Below are positions 1 through 9,537 of a DNA stretch of 64,000 bases, in pieces. Source of the stretch: Cognatiluteimonas weifangensis (GTDB lineage: Bacteria > Pseudomonadota > Gammaproteobacteria > Xanthomonadales > Xanthomonadaceae); NCBI RefSeq assembly GCF_003416885.1, contig NZ_QVPD01000005.1:124001-188000 (forward strand). Direction: 5' to 3'. The notes beneath the pieces are model-generated. The model searched no databases, was not told the origin of the DNA, and saw nothing but the letters and a program-made list of their open reading frames with translations. The first letter of the stretch is position 1; every line of letters starts with the position of its first letter. The translations under genes were made by a program, and so were the position numbers.

Positions 1-245
1 GGGGCGATGCTGACCACGTCCACGCTGCGGAAGCCGCGCTGCGCGACCAGGCGGTCGATGTCGGCGCGGTAGGCGGCCAGCACCTCCTCGGGCGAGGCGC
101 CGGGGGCGACCGGCTGCGCGGCCTGCCATTGCTCGTAGGCGACGCCGATCGCGGCCAGCTCGCGCGCCATCGCGGCGCGGTCGCCGGTGGCCAGCAACGG
201 CCGGTCCGGATGCGCTTCGTCGAAGATCCGCAGGCGGCTGTTCAT
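1..245 (-). CDS. mtnD: Acireductone dioxygenase, N-terminal part (cut by window edge)
   Basis: The 81 visible residues begin [18 protein letters not shown] and include [20 protein letters not shown] and a stretch ending [13 protein letters not shown], which is the N-terminal part of the acireductone dioxygenase cupin. That enzyme oxidises the acireductone intermediate of the methionine salvage pathway. The metal-binding histidines lie beyond the edge and cannot be checked. The ATG at 245 overlaps the mtnB stop codon by four bases (ATGA), so translation is probably coupled. No mtnC is visible; it could lie further downstream on this strand. Confidence 0.85.
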   Translation of the reverse strand, partial: MNSRLRIFDEAHPDRPLLATGDRAAMARELAAIGVAYEQWQAAQPVAPGASPEEVLAAYRADIDRLVAQRGFRSVDVVSIA

Positions 246-886
246 CGGGTGCATCCCAGGTTCCTCAGGTCGAGCTCGCAGCCGAGCAGGAATTCAAACG
301 CCTCCAGGTGGCGGCGCGCCTGCGCCATGTCGCGGCCCCAGGCGTACAGGCCGTGGCCGTCGATCAGGTAGCCCCACAGCCGGTGCTGGTCGAGCAGCGC
401 GTCGACTTGCGCGGCCAGGGTCGGCATGTCCTGGCTGTTGGGCAGCACCGGCAGGTCGAGCGCGGTCTCGTGCGTGGTGTTGCCGGCGAAGGCTTTCAGC
501 AGCTCGTAGCCTTCCAGCCGCACCCGGCCGGCGCCCGCGTACAGGCGCGAGGCCACCGTCTGCACCCGCGAGTGCGTGTGCAGCACGCAGCCGACCTCCG
601 GGAAGCGGCGGTACAGCTGCGCGTGCAGCAGGGTCTCGGCGGACGGGCGGTGGTCGCTGCCGACGGCCTGGCCGTCCAGGTCCACGACCATGATGTCGTC
701 CTCGGTCAGCCGCCCCTTGTCGCGGCCGGACACGGTGATCGCGACGTGGTGGGCGTCGAGCCGGCGCGAGAAGTTGCTGCTGGTGGCCGGCGTCCAGCCG
801 GCGGCCGCCAGCTCGCGCACGTGGGTGATGATTTCGCCGGCGAGGTGGCGCAGCTGCTGCGCGTCGTAGGGCGGGGGAGCGCTCAT
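242..886 (-). CDS. mtnB: Methylthioribulose-1-phosphate dehydratase
   Basis: This 214-residue class II aldolase/adducin family protein dehydrates 5-methylthioribulose-1-phosphate in methionine salvage. Seen in the sequence are the substrate-loop region [15 protein letters not shown], the zinc-ligand motif VLHTHS near residue 106 and a further histidine in DGHGLYAWG near residue 178. The length fits the MtnB family. Its stop codon overlaps the mtnD start, giving a two-gene mtnBD unit. It probably starts at the ATG at 886; the upstream gap to the permease gene is about 100 bases. Confidence 0.92.
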   Translation of the reverse strand: MSAPPPYDAQQLRHLAGEIITHVRELAAAGWTPATSSNFSRRLDAHHVAITVSGRDKGRLTEDDIMVVDLDGQAVGSDHRPSAETLLHAQLYRRFPEVGCVLHTHSRVQTVASRLYAGAGRVRLEGYELLKAFAGNTTHETALDLPVLPNSQDMPTLAAQVDALLDQHRLWGYLIDGHGLYAWGRDMAQARRHLEAFEFLLGCELDLRNLGCTR

Positions 887-987
887 GGCCGCAGTTTAAC
901 GCGGCCGCATGGCCGCGACAGGCGCCCGGAAACGGAAACGGCGCGGGCTCGTCGCCCGCGCCGTTCCGGTGGCCGCAGGGCGTGCGG

Positions 988-2556
988 TCAGGCTTCCGGG
1001 CCTTCGTGGAACGCCGGTTCCGCCGGCGGGCTGACGCCGCCTTCCGGCCCGGTGATGCCGCGGCCCAGGTCGCTGTGGCCGTAACCGTAGAAGCGGTAGA
1101 CGACCAGGCCGATGATCGCCCAGCCGAAGAACAGGCTGATCGTGTACAGCGACAGGTTGAAGAACAGCAGCAGGCAGCCGGCGATCGCCAGCGGGCACAC
1201 CACCCACACCAGCGGGGTGCGGAACGGGCGGTGGCGGTCGGGCTGCTGCTTGCGCAGGATCATCACCCCGATCGACACCATGATGAAGGCGAACAGGGTG
1301 CCCGAGTTGGAGATGTCGGCGAGGATGCCGACCGGGAACATCGCGCCGAACAGGGCCACGAACACGCCGGTGATGACCGTGATCACGTGCGGGGTGTGGT
1401 ACTTCGGGTGCACCCGCGACAGCACCTCGGGCAGCAGACCGTCGCGCGACATGGTGAAGAAGATGCGGGTCTGGCCGTAGATCATCATCAGCACCACCGA
1501 CGGCAATGCCAGCGCCGCGGCCAGGCCGATCAGGTTGCCGATGCCGCCGAAGCCGACCATGCGCATCACGTGCGCCAGCGGCTCCTTGCTGCAGACCAGC
1601 GCTTCGGGGTGGTTGAGGCAGGCGGCGGCCATCTCCGGGGTGCCGGGCTGCAGGAACTGGCCGTTGGCGCCGACCATTGGCGCCGAGCCGGCGGCGCCGA
1701 CCGCGCCGTAGCCCACCAGCAGGTAGAAGATGGTGCAGATCAGCAGCGAACCGATCAGGCCGATCGGGATGTTGCGGTTCGGGTTCTTGGTTTCTTCCGA
1801 GGCGGTGGAGACCGCGTCGAAGCCGACGTAGGCGAAGAAGATCGACGCCGCGGCGCCGAGCACGCCGATGCCGCCCATCGGGCTGCCCCAGCCGGTCGGG
1901 AAGAACGGGGCGAAGTTCTCGCTCTGCACCGCCGGGACCGAGATCGCGATGAACGCGATCAGCGCCGCGACCTTGATCGAGACCAGCACCGCGTTGACCT
2001 TGGCCGACTTGGATGTGCCGATCACCAGCAGCCAGGTGATCACCAGCGCGATCAGGCAGGCCAGCACGTTGAAGGTGCCGCCGTCGTAAGGGCCGGTCTG
2101 CAGCCAGCGCGGCAGCGCCAGCGCTCCGGGTTCGACCAGCCCGAACAGGTTGGTGTGCATCAGCAGCCCGTTCATGTAGCCGGACCAGCCGACCGCCACC
2201 GCACCGGCGGCGACCGCGTATTCCAGCACCAGCGCCCAGCCGACGATCCAGGCCAGGGCCTCGCCGAGCACGCCGTAGGTGTAGGTGTAGGCCGAGCCGG
2301 AGACCGGCACCATCGAGGCCAGTTCGGCGTAGGCCAGCGCCGCCAGCGCGCACACCACCGCGGCGATGACGAAGGCGATCATCATCGCCGGGCCGGCCTT
2401 CTGCCCGGCTTCGGCGGTCAGCACGAAGATGCCGGTGCCGATCACCGCACCGATGCCGAGCATGGTCAGCTGGAATGCGCCCAGTTGCCGGGTCAAGGCC
2501 TTCTTGCCGGCGGTTTCCAGGATCTTGTCGAGCGGCTTGACGCGCCAAAAAAGCAT
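988..2556 (-). CDS. APC-superfamily amino-acid permease
   Basis: This 522-residue polytopic membrane protein resembles the cationic amino-acid transporter (CAT/YfnA) branch of the APC superfamily. The first transmembrane helix contains the family signature GIGAVIGTGIFVLT, and the protein then alternates hydrophobic helices with short loops through about residue 490. A conserved cytoplasmic segment SEETKNPNRNIP is present, as is FFTMSRDGLLP in the second half. The ATG at 2556 is preferred because GGGGAGAA lies just upstream and the residues before it in the same frame are not membrane-like. Substrate cannot be read from sequence. It lies between the mtn genes and a divergent Nudix gene, so its operon partner is unclear. 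Confidence 0.87.
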   Translation of the reverse strand: MLFWRVKPLDKILETAGKKALTRQLGAFQLTMLGIGAVIGTGIFVLTAEAGQKAGPAMMIAFVIAAVVCALAALAYAELASMVPVSGSAYTYTYGVLGEALAWIVGWALVLEYAVAAGAVAVGWSGYMNGLLMHTNLFGLVEPGALALPRWLQTGPYDGGTFNVLACLIALVITWLLVIGTSKSAKVNAVLVSIKVAALIAFIAISVPAVQSENFAPFFPTGWGSPMGGIGVLGAAASIFFAYVGFDAVSTASEETKNPNRNIPIGLIGSLLICTIFYLLVGYGAVGAAGSAPMVGANGQFLQPGTPEMAAACLNHPEALVCSKEPLAHVMRMVGFGGIGNLIGLAAALALPSVVLMMIYGQTRIFFTMSRDGLLPEVLSRVHPKYHTPHVITVITGVFVALFGAMFPVGILADISNSGTLFAFIMVSIGVMILRKQQPDRHRPFRTPLVWVVCPLAIAGCLLLFFNLSLYTISLFFGWAIIGLVVYRFYGYGHSDLGRGITGPEGGVSPPAEPAFHEGPEA

Positions 2557-2722
2557 CGTTTTCTCCCCAGGCAATGCGAATGGGCACGGAAATCCGTGCG
2601 TGGGCGGCAAGTCGCCGACCTTACCGCCCACCCGGCAGGTGCACAAGCGCCGTACGGCACCCCGCGACCGCGGCAGGCGATAATCGCCGCCAGCGACGAT
2701 CCGGAAGCGGGCGAGGCAGGCA

Positions 2723-3307
2723 TTGGACGGACAGGCAGGCGACGACATCGAGCCGCTGGCGCGCGCGTTGCGGGCGTATCGGGCGCGCTGGCCGGCCGAG
2801 GCGGACACGGTGGATCGTTTCCTGGCGCTGCTGCGCGAACCCGTGGACCCGTTCGTGCGTGCGCGCCTGGCCGGACACTTCACCGCCTCGGCGTGGCTGG
2901 TCGACGGCACCGGCGCACGCGTGCTGTTGACCCACCACCGCAAGCTGAACCTGTGGCTGCAACTGGGCGGCCATGCCGACGGCGACCGCGACCTGATGCG
3001 CACGGCGCTGAAGGAAGCCGAAGAGGAGTCCGGGCTGCCGGAATTGCGCATCGAACCCGGCATCTTCGACCTGGACCGGCACCGGATCCCCGTGCACGGC
3101 GACGTACCCGCGCACTGGCATTACGACGTGCGCTACGTGGTGCGCGCCGGCGCCGACGAAGCCTTCGTGGTCAGTGCCGAGTCGCACGCGCTGGCGTGGC
3201 GGGACATCACGGCATTGGCAGACGACGATGCGGCGGACGCATCGGTCCGGCGCATGGCCAGGAAGTGGCTCGAACGCCAGGGGATGGAGAAAGGCAGGAG
3301 CGCTTGA
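2723..3307 (+). CDS. Nudix hydrolase
   Basis: This 194-residue protein contains a Nudix core around residues 90-116. The Nudix box reads GHADGDRDLMRTAL followed by KEAEEESGL. Compared with the consensus G-x5-E-x7-R-E-U-x-E-E-x-G-U, the first Glu is Arg and the Arg is Lys, while the metal-binding EEESG core is intact. Nudix enzymes cleave nucleoside diphosphates linked to another moiety, but the substrate is unknown here. Translation appears to start at a TTG at 2723, because no ATG or GTG gives a full-length fold nearby. The gene is transcribed divergently from the permease. Confidence 0.8.
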   Translation: MDGQAGDDIEPLARALRAYRARWPAEADTVDRFLALLREPVDPFVRARLAGHFTASAWLVDGTGARVLLTHHRKLNLWLQLGGHADGDRDLMRTALKEAEEESGLPELRIEPGIFDLDRHRIPVHGDVPAHWHYDVRYVVRAGADEAFVVSAESHALAWRDITALADDDAADASVRRMARKWLERQGMEKGRSA

Positions 3308-3415
3308 CTCCCGTCGCCCCCCTTTTTCCTGGCGCTTCTCCCGATTGCGGAATCCCTGTGGGGGAAGTCGTCCGGACCGCGAATACTTACTTCAAGTGCG
3401 GCAGCTTCCGTGGGG

Positions 3416-3523
3416 GAAGCCGGCGGCCCGGCCTGTGCGGGACACGCCGTGAATACATCCCTGTAGGCTCCTCGGCGGCATCCATGCCGCCGACGGTCCC
3501 GCACAGGCCGGGCCACCGGCTTC
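3416..3523. repeat. Long inverted repeat (28-bp arms) with nested hairpin
   Basis: The arm at 3416-3443 is the reverse complement of 3496-3523 at 27 of 28 positions. Inside the loop a second hairpin (GGCGGCA, TCCA, TGCCGCC) lies at 3474-3491. The nested structure looks like a dispersed REP/BIME-type element rather than a coding remnant. Confidence 0.8.
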
Positions 3524-3630
3524 TGCACAGTGAGTCGGCGCTTGTAGAAAAGCCCACGAAGCGAGGAATTCCAATCTCGCGAAGGCGCCGCCCGGCGGGC
3601 TGGGGGTGCGGAGAGTGGACCATGGATGGT

Positions 3631-3846
3631 CCACGACCCGACTTAAAGAGAGGAGGTCGTCAGGAGGGCGCAGCACCCCCAGCCCGCCGGGCGGCGACTC
3701 CGTCCGAAGCCGATCTCTCGAGCGCAGGCCATGACGCGACGTCATGGCCAGGCATAGCCCCAACGCCCCGACTTAAAGACAGGAGGTCGTCAGGAGGGCG
3801 CAGCACCCCCAGTCCGCCGGGCGGCGACTCCCTCCGGAGCCGACCT
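3631..3846. repeat. Pair of 86-bp direct repeats
   Basis: Copies at 3631-3716 and 3761-3846 share almost all positions, including ACTTAAAGA, AGGAGGTCGTCAGGAGGGCG and the GC-rich tail CCGCCGGGCGGCGACTCC. A 23-bp segment at 3673-3695 also occurs as a perfect reverse complement at 3587-3609, so one copy can form a large stem. Confidence 0.8.
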
Positions 3847-3880
3847 GCGCAATTTGGAGAAGAACCTTCCTCGCCGCGGC

Positions 3881-4447
3881 TCAATCCGCCCGGCCGGCAA
3901 ATTCGCCGGTGGTGGTGTTGACCCATACCTTCTCGCCGCTGGCGATGTATTCGGGCACCTGGATCTCGATTCCGGTCGACAGCTTCGCCGGCTTCGGGCG
4001 CTTGGTCGCGGTGCCGCCCTTGAGCTCCGGCGGCGTCTCCACCACCTCGATCGCCACGCTCTGCGGCAGCTGCAGCGCCACCGGCAACTCGTCGATGATC
4101 TGCACGTAGCAGCCCGTCAGATCGTCGACGATGTAGCCGGCGGCCTCGCCGACCACGTCGGCGTCCAGGGTGTAGGGCGTGTAGTCCTCGTCGTCGAGGA
4201 ACACGAAAGCGTCGCCGTCGCGGTAGGAGTAGGTGACCTGGCGGCGCGAGAGCTCGACTTCCTTCAACTCGTCCTCGGCGCCCAGGCTGAGGTCGAACTT
4301 GCTGCCGCCGGGCACCGAATACATGGTGAAGCGGAACTTGACGTTGCCGCCGCGGCCCTGCGGCGAGCTGCGTTCGATGTCGCGCACCTGGTACACGCTG
4401 CCGTTGTGCTCGACCACGTTGCCTTTCTTGATGTCGTAGGCTTTCAT
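3881..4447 (-). CDS. efpL: Elongation factor P-like protein EfpL (YeiP)
   Basis: This 188-residue protein has the three-domain EF-P layout. It matches the YeiP/EfpL branch: the domain I loop reads SSPQGRGGN with an Arg where canonical EF-P carries its modified Lys or Arg, and the C-terminus ends in GRAD, as in E. coli YeiP. Conserved DEDYTPYTL and [13 protein letters not shown] are also present. Proteins of this group bind stalled ribosomes and help peptide-bond formation at difficult motifs. The gene starts 8 bases after the SDR stop codon, so the two are probably co-transcribed. Confidence 0.88.
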   Translation of the reverse strand: MKAYDIKKGNVVEHNGSVYQVRDIERSSPQGRGGNVKFRFTMYSVPGGSKFDLSLGAEDELKEVELSRRQVTYSYRDGDAFVFLDDEDYTPYTLDADVVGEAAGYIVDDLTGCYVQIIDELPVALQLPQSVAIEVVETPPELKGGTATKRPKPAKLSTGIEIQVPEYIASGEKVWVNTTTGEFAGRAD

Positions 4448-4455
4448 CGATGTCC

Positions 4456-5226
4456 TTATTTGGGGGCCAAGCGGGTGGCGCCGTCGAGGCGGATGGTCTC
4501 GCCGTTGAGGTAGGGGTTGCGCAGGATGCAGGCGACCAGGTCGGCGAACTCCTCCGGCTTGCCCAGGCGCGAGGGGAACGGGATCGTCGCCGCCAGCGAC
4601 TGCTGCACCGATTCGGGCATGCCGTCGACCATCGGCGTCCAGAACACGCCCGGGGCGATGGTCATCACCCGGATGCCGAAGCGCGCCAGCTCGCGCGCCA
4701 TCGGCAGGGTCATGCCGACCACGCCGCCCTTGGACGCGGAGTACGCGGCCTGGCCGATCTGGCCCTCGTAGGCGGCGACCGAGGCGGTGTTGACGATCAC
4801 CCCGCGTTCGCCGTCCGCGCCCGGCGCGTTGTCCTGCATCAGCGCGGCGGCGGTCTTGGCGACGTTGAAGCTGCCGACCAGGTTGACCATCACCGTGGCC
4901 TGGAAGCGCGACAGCGGCATCGGCCCATCCTTGCCCAGCACGCGCCCGGCGCCGAGGATGCCGGCGCAGTTGACCGCGACGTTGAGCCCGTCGAGGAACT
5001 CGCGCGCCGCGGCGACGTTGGCCGACACCGCGGCCTCGTCGCTGACGTCGGTGCGCAGGTAGCGGGCGTTGCCGGCGCCCAGTTCGGCGACCGCGGCCGC
5101 GCCCTTGTCGTCGTTGAGGTCCAACAGCGCGACCTTGCCGCCGTGGGCGACCAGGTGGCGGGCGACCGCCAGGCCGAGGCCGGAGACGCCGCCGGTGACG
5201 ATGGCACGGGTATCGGAAAGCTGCAT
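4456..5226 (-). CDS. SDR-family 3-hydroxyacyl-CoA dehydrogenase (type II/HSD10-like)
   Basis: This 256-residue short-chain dehydrogenase has the cofactor motif TGGVSGLG near residue 12, NCAG near residue 88 and the catalytic YSASK. The region [19 protein letters not shown] and the end [19 protein letters not shown] resemble HSD10-type 3-hydroxyacyl-CoA dehydrogenases, which oxidise 3-hydroxyacyl-CoA and 2-methyl-3-hydroxybutyryl-CoA with NAD. That would fit the isoleucine/leucine catabolic genes on the same strand, but the substrate assignment is an inference. The start at 5226 is chosen because the frame upstream translates repeat DNA. efpL follows after 8 bases. Confidence 0.82.
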   Translation of the reverse strand: MQLSDTRAIVTGGVSGLGLAVARHLVAHGGKVALLDLNDDKGAAAVAELGAGNARYLRTDVSDEAAVSANVAAAREFLDGLNVAVNCAGILGAGRVLGKDGPMPLSRFQATVMVNLVGSFNVAKTAAALMQDNAPGADGERGVIVNTASVAAYEGQIGQAAYSASKGGVVGMTLPMARELARFGIRVMTIAPGVFWTPMVDGMPESVQQSLAATIPFPSRLGKPEEFADLVACILRNPYLNGETIRLDGATRLAPK

Positions 5227-5563
5227 GGGGGGGTCCTGCGGGCGGAAAGCCGCGATTTTAAGCGATGCCGCGCCCTTCGCCCGCTCCTGCTCCCCGCTTG
5301 CGGGGAGAGGCACCTGCCCTGAGCCTGTCGAAGGCTGCCCGCGGGGTGGAGGAGGGACGCCGCTTTTGCAGTGCGACCTTGCCAACCGCCGCACCCTCAC
5401 CCTGCTTCGCTGCGCGAAGCTGTCCCTCTCCCCGCCAGCGGGGCGAGGGCAAGGCGGTTCCTTCTCCCCGCATGCGGGGAGAAGGTGCCGAAGGCGGATG
5501 AGGGGCCGGCGGAGCGGCGGAAGCTATTCCGGCGGGGGCGAGGACGCAGCGATGGGGCGAGGA
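5227..5563. repeat. Intergenic cluster of CCCCGC-type palindromic repeats
   Basis: This stretch carries no gene. It holds a 16-bp palindrome at 5291-5306, the widespread repeat core CCCTGAGCCTGTCGAAGG at 5317-5334, a hairpin GCTTCGC-TGC-GCGAAGC at 5404-5420, and a perfect 26-bp palindrome at 5460-5485. The last is followed by TGCCGAAGGCGGATGAGGGG. The same modules recur inside the icmF coding sequence at 32403-32643. Confidence 0.8.
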
Positions 5564-6055
5564 TCAAAGGTCGCGCAGGTAGAAGGCGTTGCAGCCGCCG
5601 TGGCCGGTGGCGCCCAGCGGCGCGGGGATGCGCCGGAAGCCGCTGCGATCGTACAGCTTCATCGCCGCGTCCATGCCGCGCAGGGTCTCCAGGTAGCACT
5701 GGCGGAAGCCGAAGCCGCGCGCGGCCTGCAGGCAGCGCGCCATCAACGCGCTGCCGGCGCCGAGGCCGCGCAGTTCGGGCAGGAAATACATCTTGCGCAA
5801 CTCGCAGGTGTCGGCATCGCCACCCTGCAGCGGCGCGACCCCGCCGCCGCCGAGCACGCGGCCGTCGCGCTCGACCACGAAGTAGGCGCTGCGCGGCGCC
5901 GCGTAGGCGCGGCTCATCCAGTCGACTTCCGGGTCCTTGATCGCGAAACCCTCGCCGCCGGCGCCGAACTCGGGCATCACCGTGCGGATGATGGCGGCGA
6001 TCGCCGCATCGTCGCCCGGCGCGATCGGGCGCAGCGACCAGGCCGGTCCGGTCAT
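5564..6055 (-). CDS. GNAT-family N-acetyltransferase
   Basis: This 163-residue protein has the GNAT fold. The acetyl-CoA pyrophosphate loop is seen in MYFLPELRGLGAGSALM near residue 95, followed by the helix and strand FGFRQCYLETL and a C-terminal LYDRSGFRRI. The start codon overlaps the stop of the upstream EAL-domain gene by four bases (ATGA), so it is the last member of the liuC-liuD-liuE-PDE-GNAT run. The acetylated substrate is not evident. Confidence 0.85.
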   Translation of the reverse strand: MTGPAWSLRPIAPGDDAAIAAIIRTVMPEFGAGGEGFAIKDPEVDWMSRAYAAPRSAYFVVERDGRVLGGGGVAPLQGGDADTCELRKMYFLPELRGLGAGSALMARCLQAARGFGFRQCYLETLRGMDAAMKLYDRSGFRRIPAPLGATGHGGCNAFYLRDL

Positions 6056-8628
6056 GGCGTCGCCTCCGTGCCGGCCTGCTCCAGCCGCAGTGCGAATTCG
6101 TCCGGCGGCAGCCCGGGCGCGAACAGGAAGCCCTGACCGACCGGCACCCCGAGTTGCAGCAGGAACTGGCGCTGGGCTTCCGATTCCACGCCCTCGGCCA
6201 CCAGCCCCAGGCCCAGGCTGCGGGCGATCCCGGACACCGCCTGGCAGACGGCGACGTCGGACTTGTTGTGCGGCACGCCTTCCAGGAACAGCTGGCTCAG
6301 CTTGAGGCCGTGGATCGGCAGCCGCCGCAGGTAGTTGAGCGCGCTGTAGCCCTCGCCGAAGTCGTCGATGGTCAGCAGCACCCCCAGCGCGCGCAACTCG
6401 GCGAAGGTGCGCAGGGTGTCGGGCGCGTCCTCGATCAGCACGCGCTCGGTGAATTCCAGTTCCAGCGCGGCGCCGGGCAGGTCGAACTCCTGCAGCAGCG
6501 CGCGCACGCTGTCGGCGAGGTCGTCGCCGAGGAACTGGCGGTAGGAGACGTTGACCGCGATCCGGACCACGCCCAGGCCCGCGTCGCGCCACGCGCGCGC
6601 CTGGCGGCAGGCCTCGCGCAGCACCCAGCCGCCGATGCGGACGATGTCGCCGGTGGTTTCGGCGTGGCCGATGAAGCGGTCCGGGCGCATCTCGCCCAGG
6701 TGCTGGTTGTGCCAGCGGATCAGCGCCTCGGCGGCGACGATGCGGCCGCGGTGCAGGTCCACCTGCGGCTGGTAGACCAGGTGGAACTCGCCGTTCTCCA
6801 CGGCGCGACGCAGTTGCGTCTCCACCCGCAGGCGCTCCTGCTGCGCCAGCGCCAGCGCCGGCGTGAACGCCTGCCAGCCGTTGCGGACGCGGCGCTTGCT
6901 GTCGTACATCGCGGCGTCGGCGTTCTGGATCAGCGCCTGCGGGGTGTCGCCGTCCTCGGGCGCGCGGGCGATGCCGATGCTGGCGGTGATGGTGAATTCC
7001 TCGTTGTCGAAGCGGAAGCTGTCGCCGAAGGCCTCCAGGATCGCCTCGGCCACCCGCTCCGGGCGCCCGGGGTCGTCGTCGATGCTGCACGTCACCAGGA
7101 ACTCGTCGCCGCCGAAACGCGCGATCAGGCCCTCGGTGCCGACGGCATGGATGATGCGCCGCGCCGCGGAGACCAGCAGATCGTCGCCGGCGCCGTGGCC
7201 GAGCACGTCGTTGACCACCTTGAAGCGGTCCAGGTCGATGTACAGCACGGCGATGCGCGTGGTGGTCGCATCGCCCAGGCGGGTCTGCAGTTCGCCGAGC
7301 GCGGCGTCGCGGTTCAGCAGCCCGGTGAGGGGATCGCTGCGGGCCTGGATCCGCAGGGTTTCCTCGGCCTGCTTGCGCTCGGTGATGTCCTGCAGGGTGC
7401 CGGTGACGTGCCGCGACAGCGGTTGCGCATCCTCGGGTTCGCCCAGTACGCGCACGCAGAACGGGCGGCCGTCGCCGCGCCGGCCGTGCAGTTCGAGGTC
7501 GAAGCTGCCGCCGCCGGCCAGGGTGCGCTCGAGGGCGTCGCGCAGGCGGTTGCGGTCGGACTCGGACAGGGTGGCCTGCAGCTGTTCCATCGTCGCCGCG
7601 GCGTCGCCGAAGCCGAGGATGCGCTGCCCCTCGTCGCTGAGGTAGAGCTGGCCGCGGCCGGCGTCCCATTGCCAGCCGCCGATGTGCGCCAGCGCCTGCA
7701 CGCGTTCGAACAGCGCGCTGTCGCGCTTGAGCTCGGTGACGTCGGTGAACAGCGACAGCACCTGGTGCGGCTTGTCGGCGCCGGGGGCGAACTGCGGCAC
7801 CGAGGTCACCGACAGCCAGGTCAGCTGGCGCCGGCGCTCGTTGTAGAAGCCGAGCACGGTGCTGTCTTCCACCCGCCCGCTGCGCAGCGCCTGGAAGGCG
7901 GGCAGGTCCTGCTCCTGCAGTTCGTGCCCGTTCTCGTCCACCACCCGCCAGCGCCCGGGCCGCAGCTCCTCGTCCAGGCTCAGGCCGTCCTCGACCTCGA
8001 GCATGCGGGTGGCGGCGGCGTTGGCGTAGACGATGCGGCCCTGCGCATTGCGCACGATGATGCCCTTGTCGATCACCTCCATCAGCTCGCGGTAGCGCAG
8101 TTCGGCCTCGACCCGGCTGCTGAGGTCGCGCGCCACCGCGACGATGCAGGGCCGGCCGTCGTACTCGAAGTTGGCCGAGTGCACCTCCACCGGGAAGCGG
8201 GTGCCGTCGGCGCGCATGTTGGTGACTTCCACCACGTAGCTGCCGCCGCTGCTCAGGGCGCTCCAGACCGGACCCAGGTAATCGCGCGGCAGATCCGGGT
8301 TGAGCACGTGCAGCGGCTGGCCGACGATCTCCGCGGGCGCGCGCCGGTAGGCGCCGATGCCGGCCTTGTTGAGATCCAGCACGGTGCCGTCCCAGGCGAT
8401 CACGCTGACCGGGTCCGGGACCGCGTCGAACAGGGCGCGGTAACGGTTGCGTTCCGCGGCGCCGGCGGCGGACTCCAGCCGCAGCGCGGCGGCGGCCTGT
8501 TGCAGCAGCGAGCGCAGCCCGCGCGGCAGGGTGGGGTTGTCGGCGGCCCGTTGCAGCGCGGCCAGGATCTTGGCGATCTCCGGCTGCGCGGGGGTCGCGG
8601 AGGCCGGCGCGGGCGCGTTGGCGTTCAC
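6052..8628 (-). CDS. PAS/GGDEF/EAL cyclic-di-GMP signalling protein
   Basis: This 858-residue cytoplasmic protein has about three PAS-like sensor segments (residues 60-170, 180-300, 305-420). A GGDEF domain follows with an intact GGDEF motif at 506-510, then an EAL domain with EAL at 634-636, NVS near 693, ELEFTE near 724 and [10 protein letters not shown] at 755-764. The near-invariant Asp of the K-x-D motif is Ser (KLS, 776-778), and GEGYSAL departs from the usual GTGYSSL, so phosphodiesterase activity may be altered. There is no signal peptide or membrane segment. The start overlaps the liuE stop by four bases, tying a c-di-GMP enzyme to leucine catabolism. Confidence 0.9.
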   Translation of the reverse strand: MNANAPAPASATPAQPEIAKILAALQRAADNPTLPRGLRSLLQQAAAALRLESAAGAAERNRYRALFDAVPDPVSVIAWDGTVLDLNKAGIGAYRRAPAEIVGQPLHVLNPDLPRDYLGPVWSALSSGGSYVVEVTNMRADGTRFPVEVHSANFEYDGRPCIVAVARDLSSRVEAELRYRELMEVIDKGIIVRNAQGRIVYANAAATRMLEVEDGLSLDEELRPGRWRVVDENGHELQEQDLPAFQALRSGRVEDSTVLGFYNERRRQLTWLSVTSVPQFAPGADKPHQVLSLFTDVTELKRDSALFERVQALAHIGGWQWDAGRGQLYLSDEGQRILGFGDAAATMEQLQATLSESDRNRLRDALERTLAGGGSFDLELHGRRGDGRPFCVRVLGEPEDAQPLSRHVTGTLQDITERKQAEETLRIQARSDPLTGLLNRDAALGELQTRLGDATTTRIAVLYIDLDRFKVVNDVLGHGAGDDLLVSAARRIIHAVGTEGLIARFGGDEFLVTCSIDDDPGRPERVAEAILEAFGDSFRFDNEEFTITASIGIARAPEDGDTPQALIQNADAAMYDSKRRVRNGWQAFTPALALAQQERLRVETQLRRAVENGEFHLVYQPQVDLHRGRIVAAEALIRWHNQHLGEMRPDRFIGHAETTGDIVRIGGWVLREACRQARAWRDAGLGVVRIAVNVSYRQFLGDDLADSVRALLQEFDLPGAALELEFTERVLIEDAPDTLRTFAELRALGVLLTIDDFGEGYSALNYLRRLPIHGLKLSQLFLEGVPHNKSDVAVCQAVSGIARSLGLGLVAEGVESEAQRQFLLQLGVPVGQGFLFAPGLPPDEFALRLEQAGTEATP

Positions 8629-9536
8629 GTCGCCGCCAGCGCCCGGGTGACCTTGCTGCCGCTGGCACGGCCGAGCACCGCGGCCAGCCAGCGTCCGGTG
8701 TCGACCAGCCGGCCCAGGTCGATACCGGTGTCGATGCCCAGGCCGTGCAGCATGTAGACCACGTCCTCGCTGGCGACGTTGCCGCTGGCGCCTTTCGCGT
8801 ACGGACAGCCGCCGGTGCCGGAGACCGAGGAATCGACCACCGCCACGCCTTCCTCCAGGCAGGCGAGGATGTTCGACAGCGCCTGGCCGTAGGTGTCGTG
8901 GAAATGCACCGCCAGCGCGGCCATCGGCACTTCCGCCGCGACCGCGCGCAGCATCGCCCGCGCCTTGCCGGGAGTGCCGATGCCGATGGTGTCGCCGAGG
9001 GACACTTCGTAGCAGCCCAGCGCGTGCAGCGCGCGCGCCACCCGCACCACGTCCGCCAACGGCACCGCGCCCTGGTAGGGGCAGCCGAGCACGGTGGAGA
9101 CGTAGCCGCGCACGCGCACCCCGTCGGCGCGCGCGCGCTCCATCACCGGCGCGAAGCGCGCCAGCGACTCGTCGATGCTGGCGTTGATGTTGCGCTGGTT
9201 GAAGGCTTCCGAGGCCGCGGTGAAGATCGCGATTTCCTCGACGCCCGCGGCGCGTGCGCGTTCATAGCCCTGCAGGTTGGGCACCAGTACCGGATAACGC
9301 ACGCCGGGCAGGCGGGTGATGCCGGCGTAGACTTCGGCGGCGTCGGCCAGTTGCGGGATCCATTTCGGACTGACGAAGCTGGTCGCCTCGATGCACTGCA
9401 GGCCGGTCGCGGACAGGCGGTCGATCAGCTCGATCTTGGCTGCCGTGGGGACGATCGTTTTTTCGTTCTGCAGGCCGTCGCGCGGTCCGACCTCGACGAT
9501 CCGCACCCGCGCCGGCAGCGGCGACGCCAGGGCCAT
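8625..9536 (-). CDS. liuE: Hydroxymethylglutaryl-CoA lyase
   Basis: This 303-residue enzyme cleaves 3-hydroxy-3-methylglutaryl-CoA into acetyl-CoA and acetoacetate, the last step of leucine breakdown. The N-terminal [13 protein letters not shown] carries the catalytic metal-site Asp, [10 protein letters not shown] supplies the metal-ligand histidines, and [14 protein letters not shown] near residue 241 contains the conserved active-site Cys. The gene follows liuD after a 1-base gap and overlaps the EAL gene by four bases. Confidence 0.94.
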   Translation of the reverse strand: MALASPLPARVRIVEVGPRDGLQNEKTIVPTAAKIELIDRLSATGLQCIEATSFVSPKWIPQLADAAEVYAGITRLPGVRYPVLVPNLQGYERARAAGVEEIAIFTAASEAFNQRNINASIDESLARFAPVMERARADGVRVRGYVSTVLGCPYQGAVPLADVVRVARALHALGCYEVSLGDTIGIGTPGKARAMLRAVAAEVPMAALAVHFHDTYGQALSNILACLEEGVAVVDSSVSGTGGCPYAKGASGNVASEDVVYMLHGLGIDTGIDLGRLVDTGRWLAAVLGRASGSKVTRALAAT

Positions 9537-9537
9537 G

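Larger units (their letters stand above)
3308..3880. other. Gene-free stretch packed with palindromic and direct repeats
   Basis: No plausible gene occupies these 573 bases. Instead there is a long imperfect hairpin (3416-3523), two 86-bp direct repeats, an inverted partial copy of them at 3587-3609, and a perfect 10-bp inverted repeat with a 3-base loop at 3727-3749. The convergent ends of the Nudix gene and efpL face this stretch, so the hairpins may also act as bidirectional terminators. Confidence 0.75.

Noticed and set aside
982..3921. A 979-codon open frame on the plus strand opposite the permease gene
   Set aside because: It is the antisense shadow of GC-rich coding DNA, runs through the Nudix gene in another frame, and has a low-complexity Arg/Gln/Asp-rich product.
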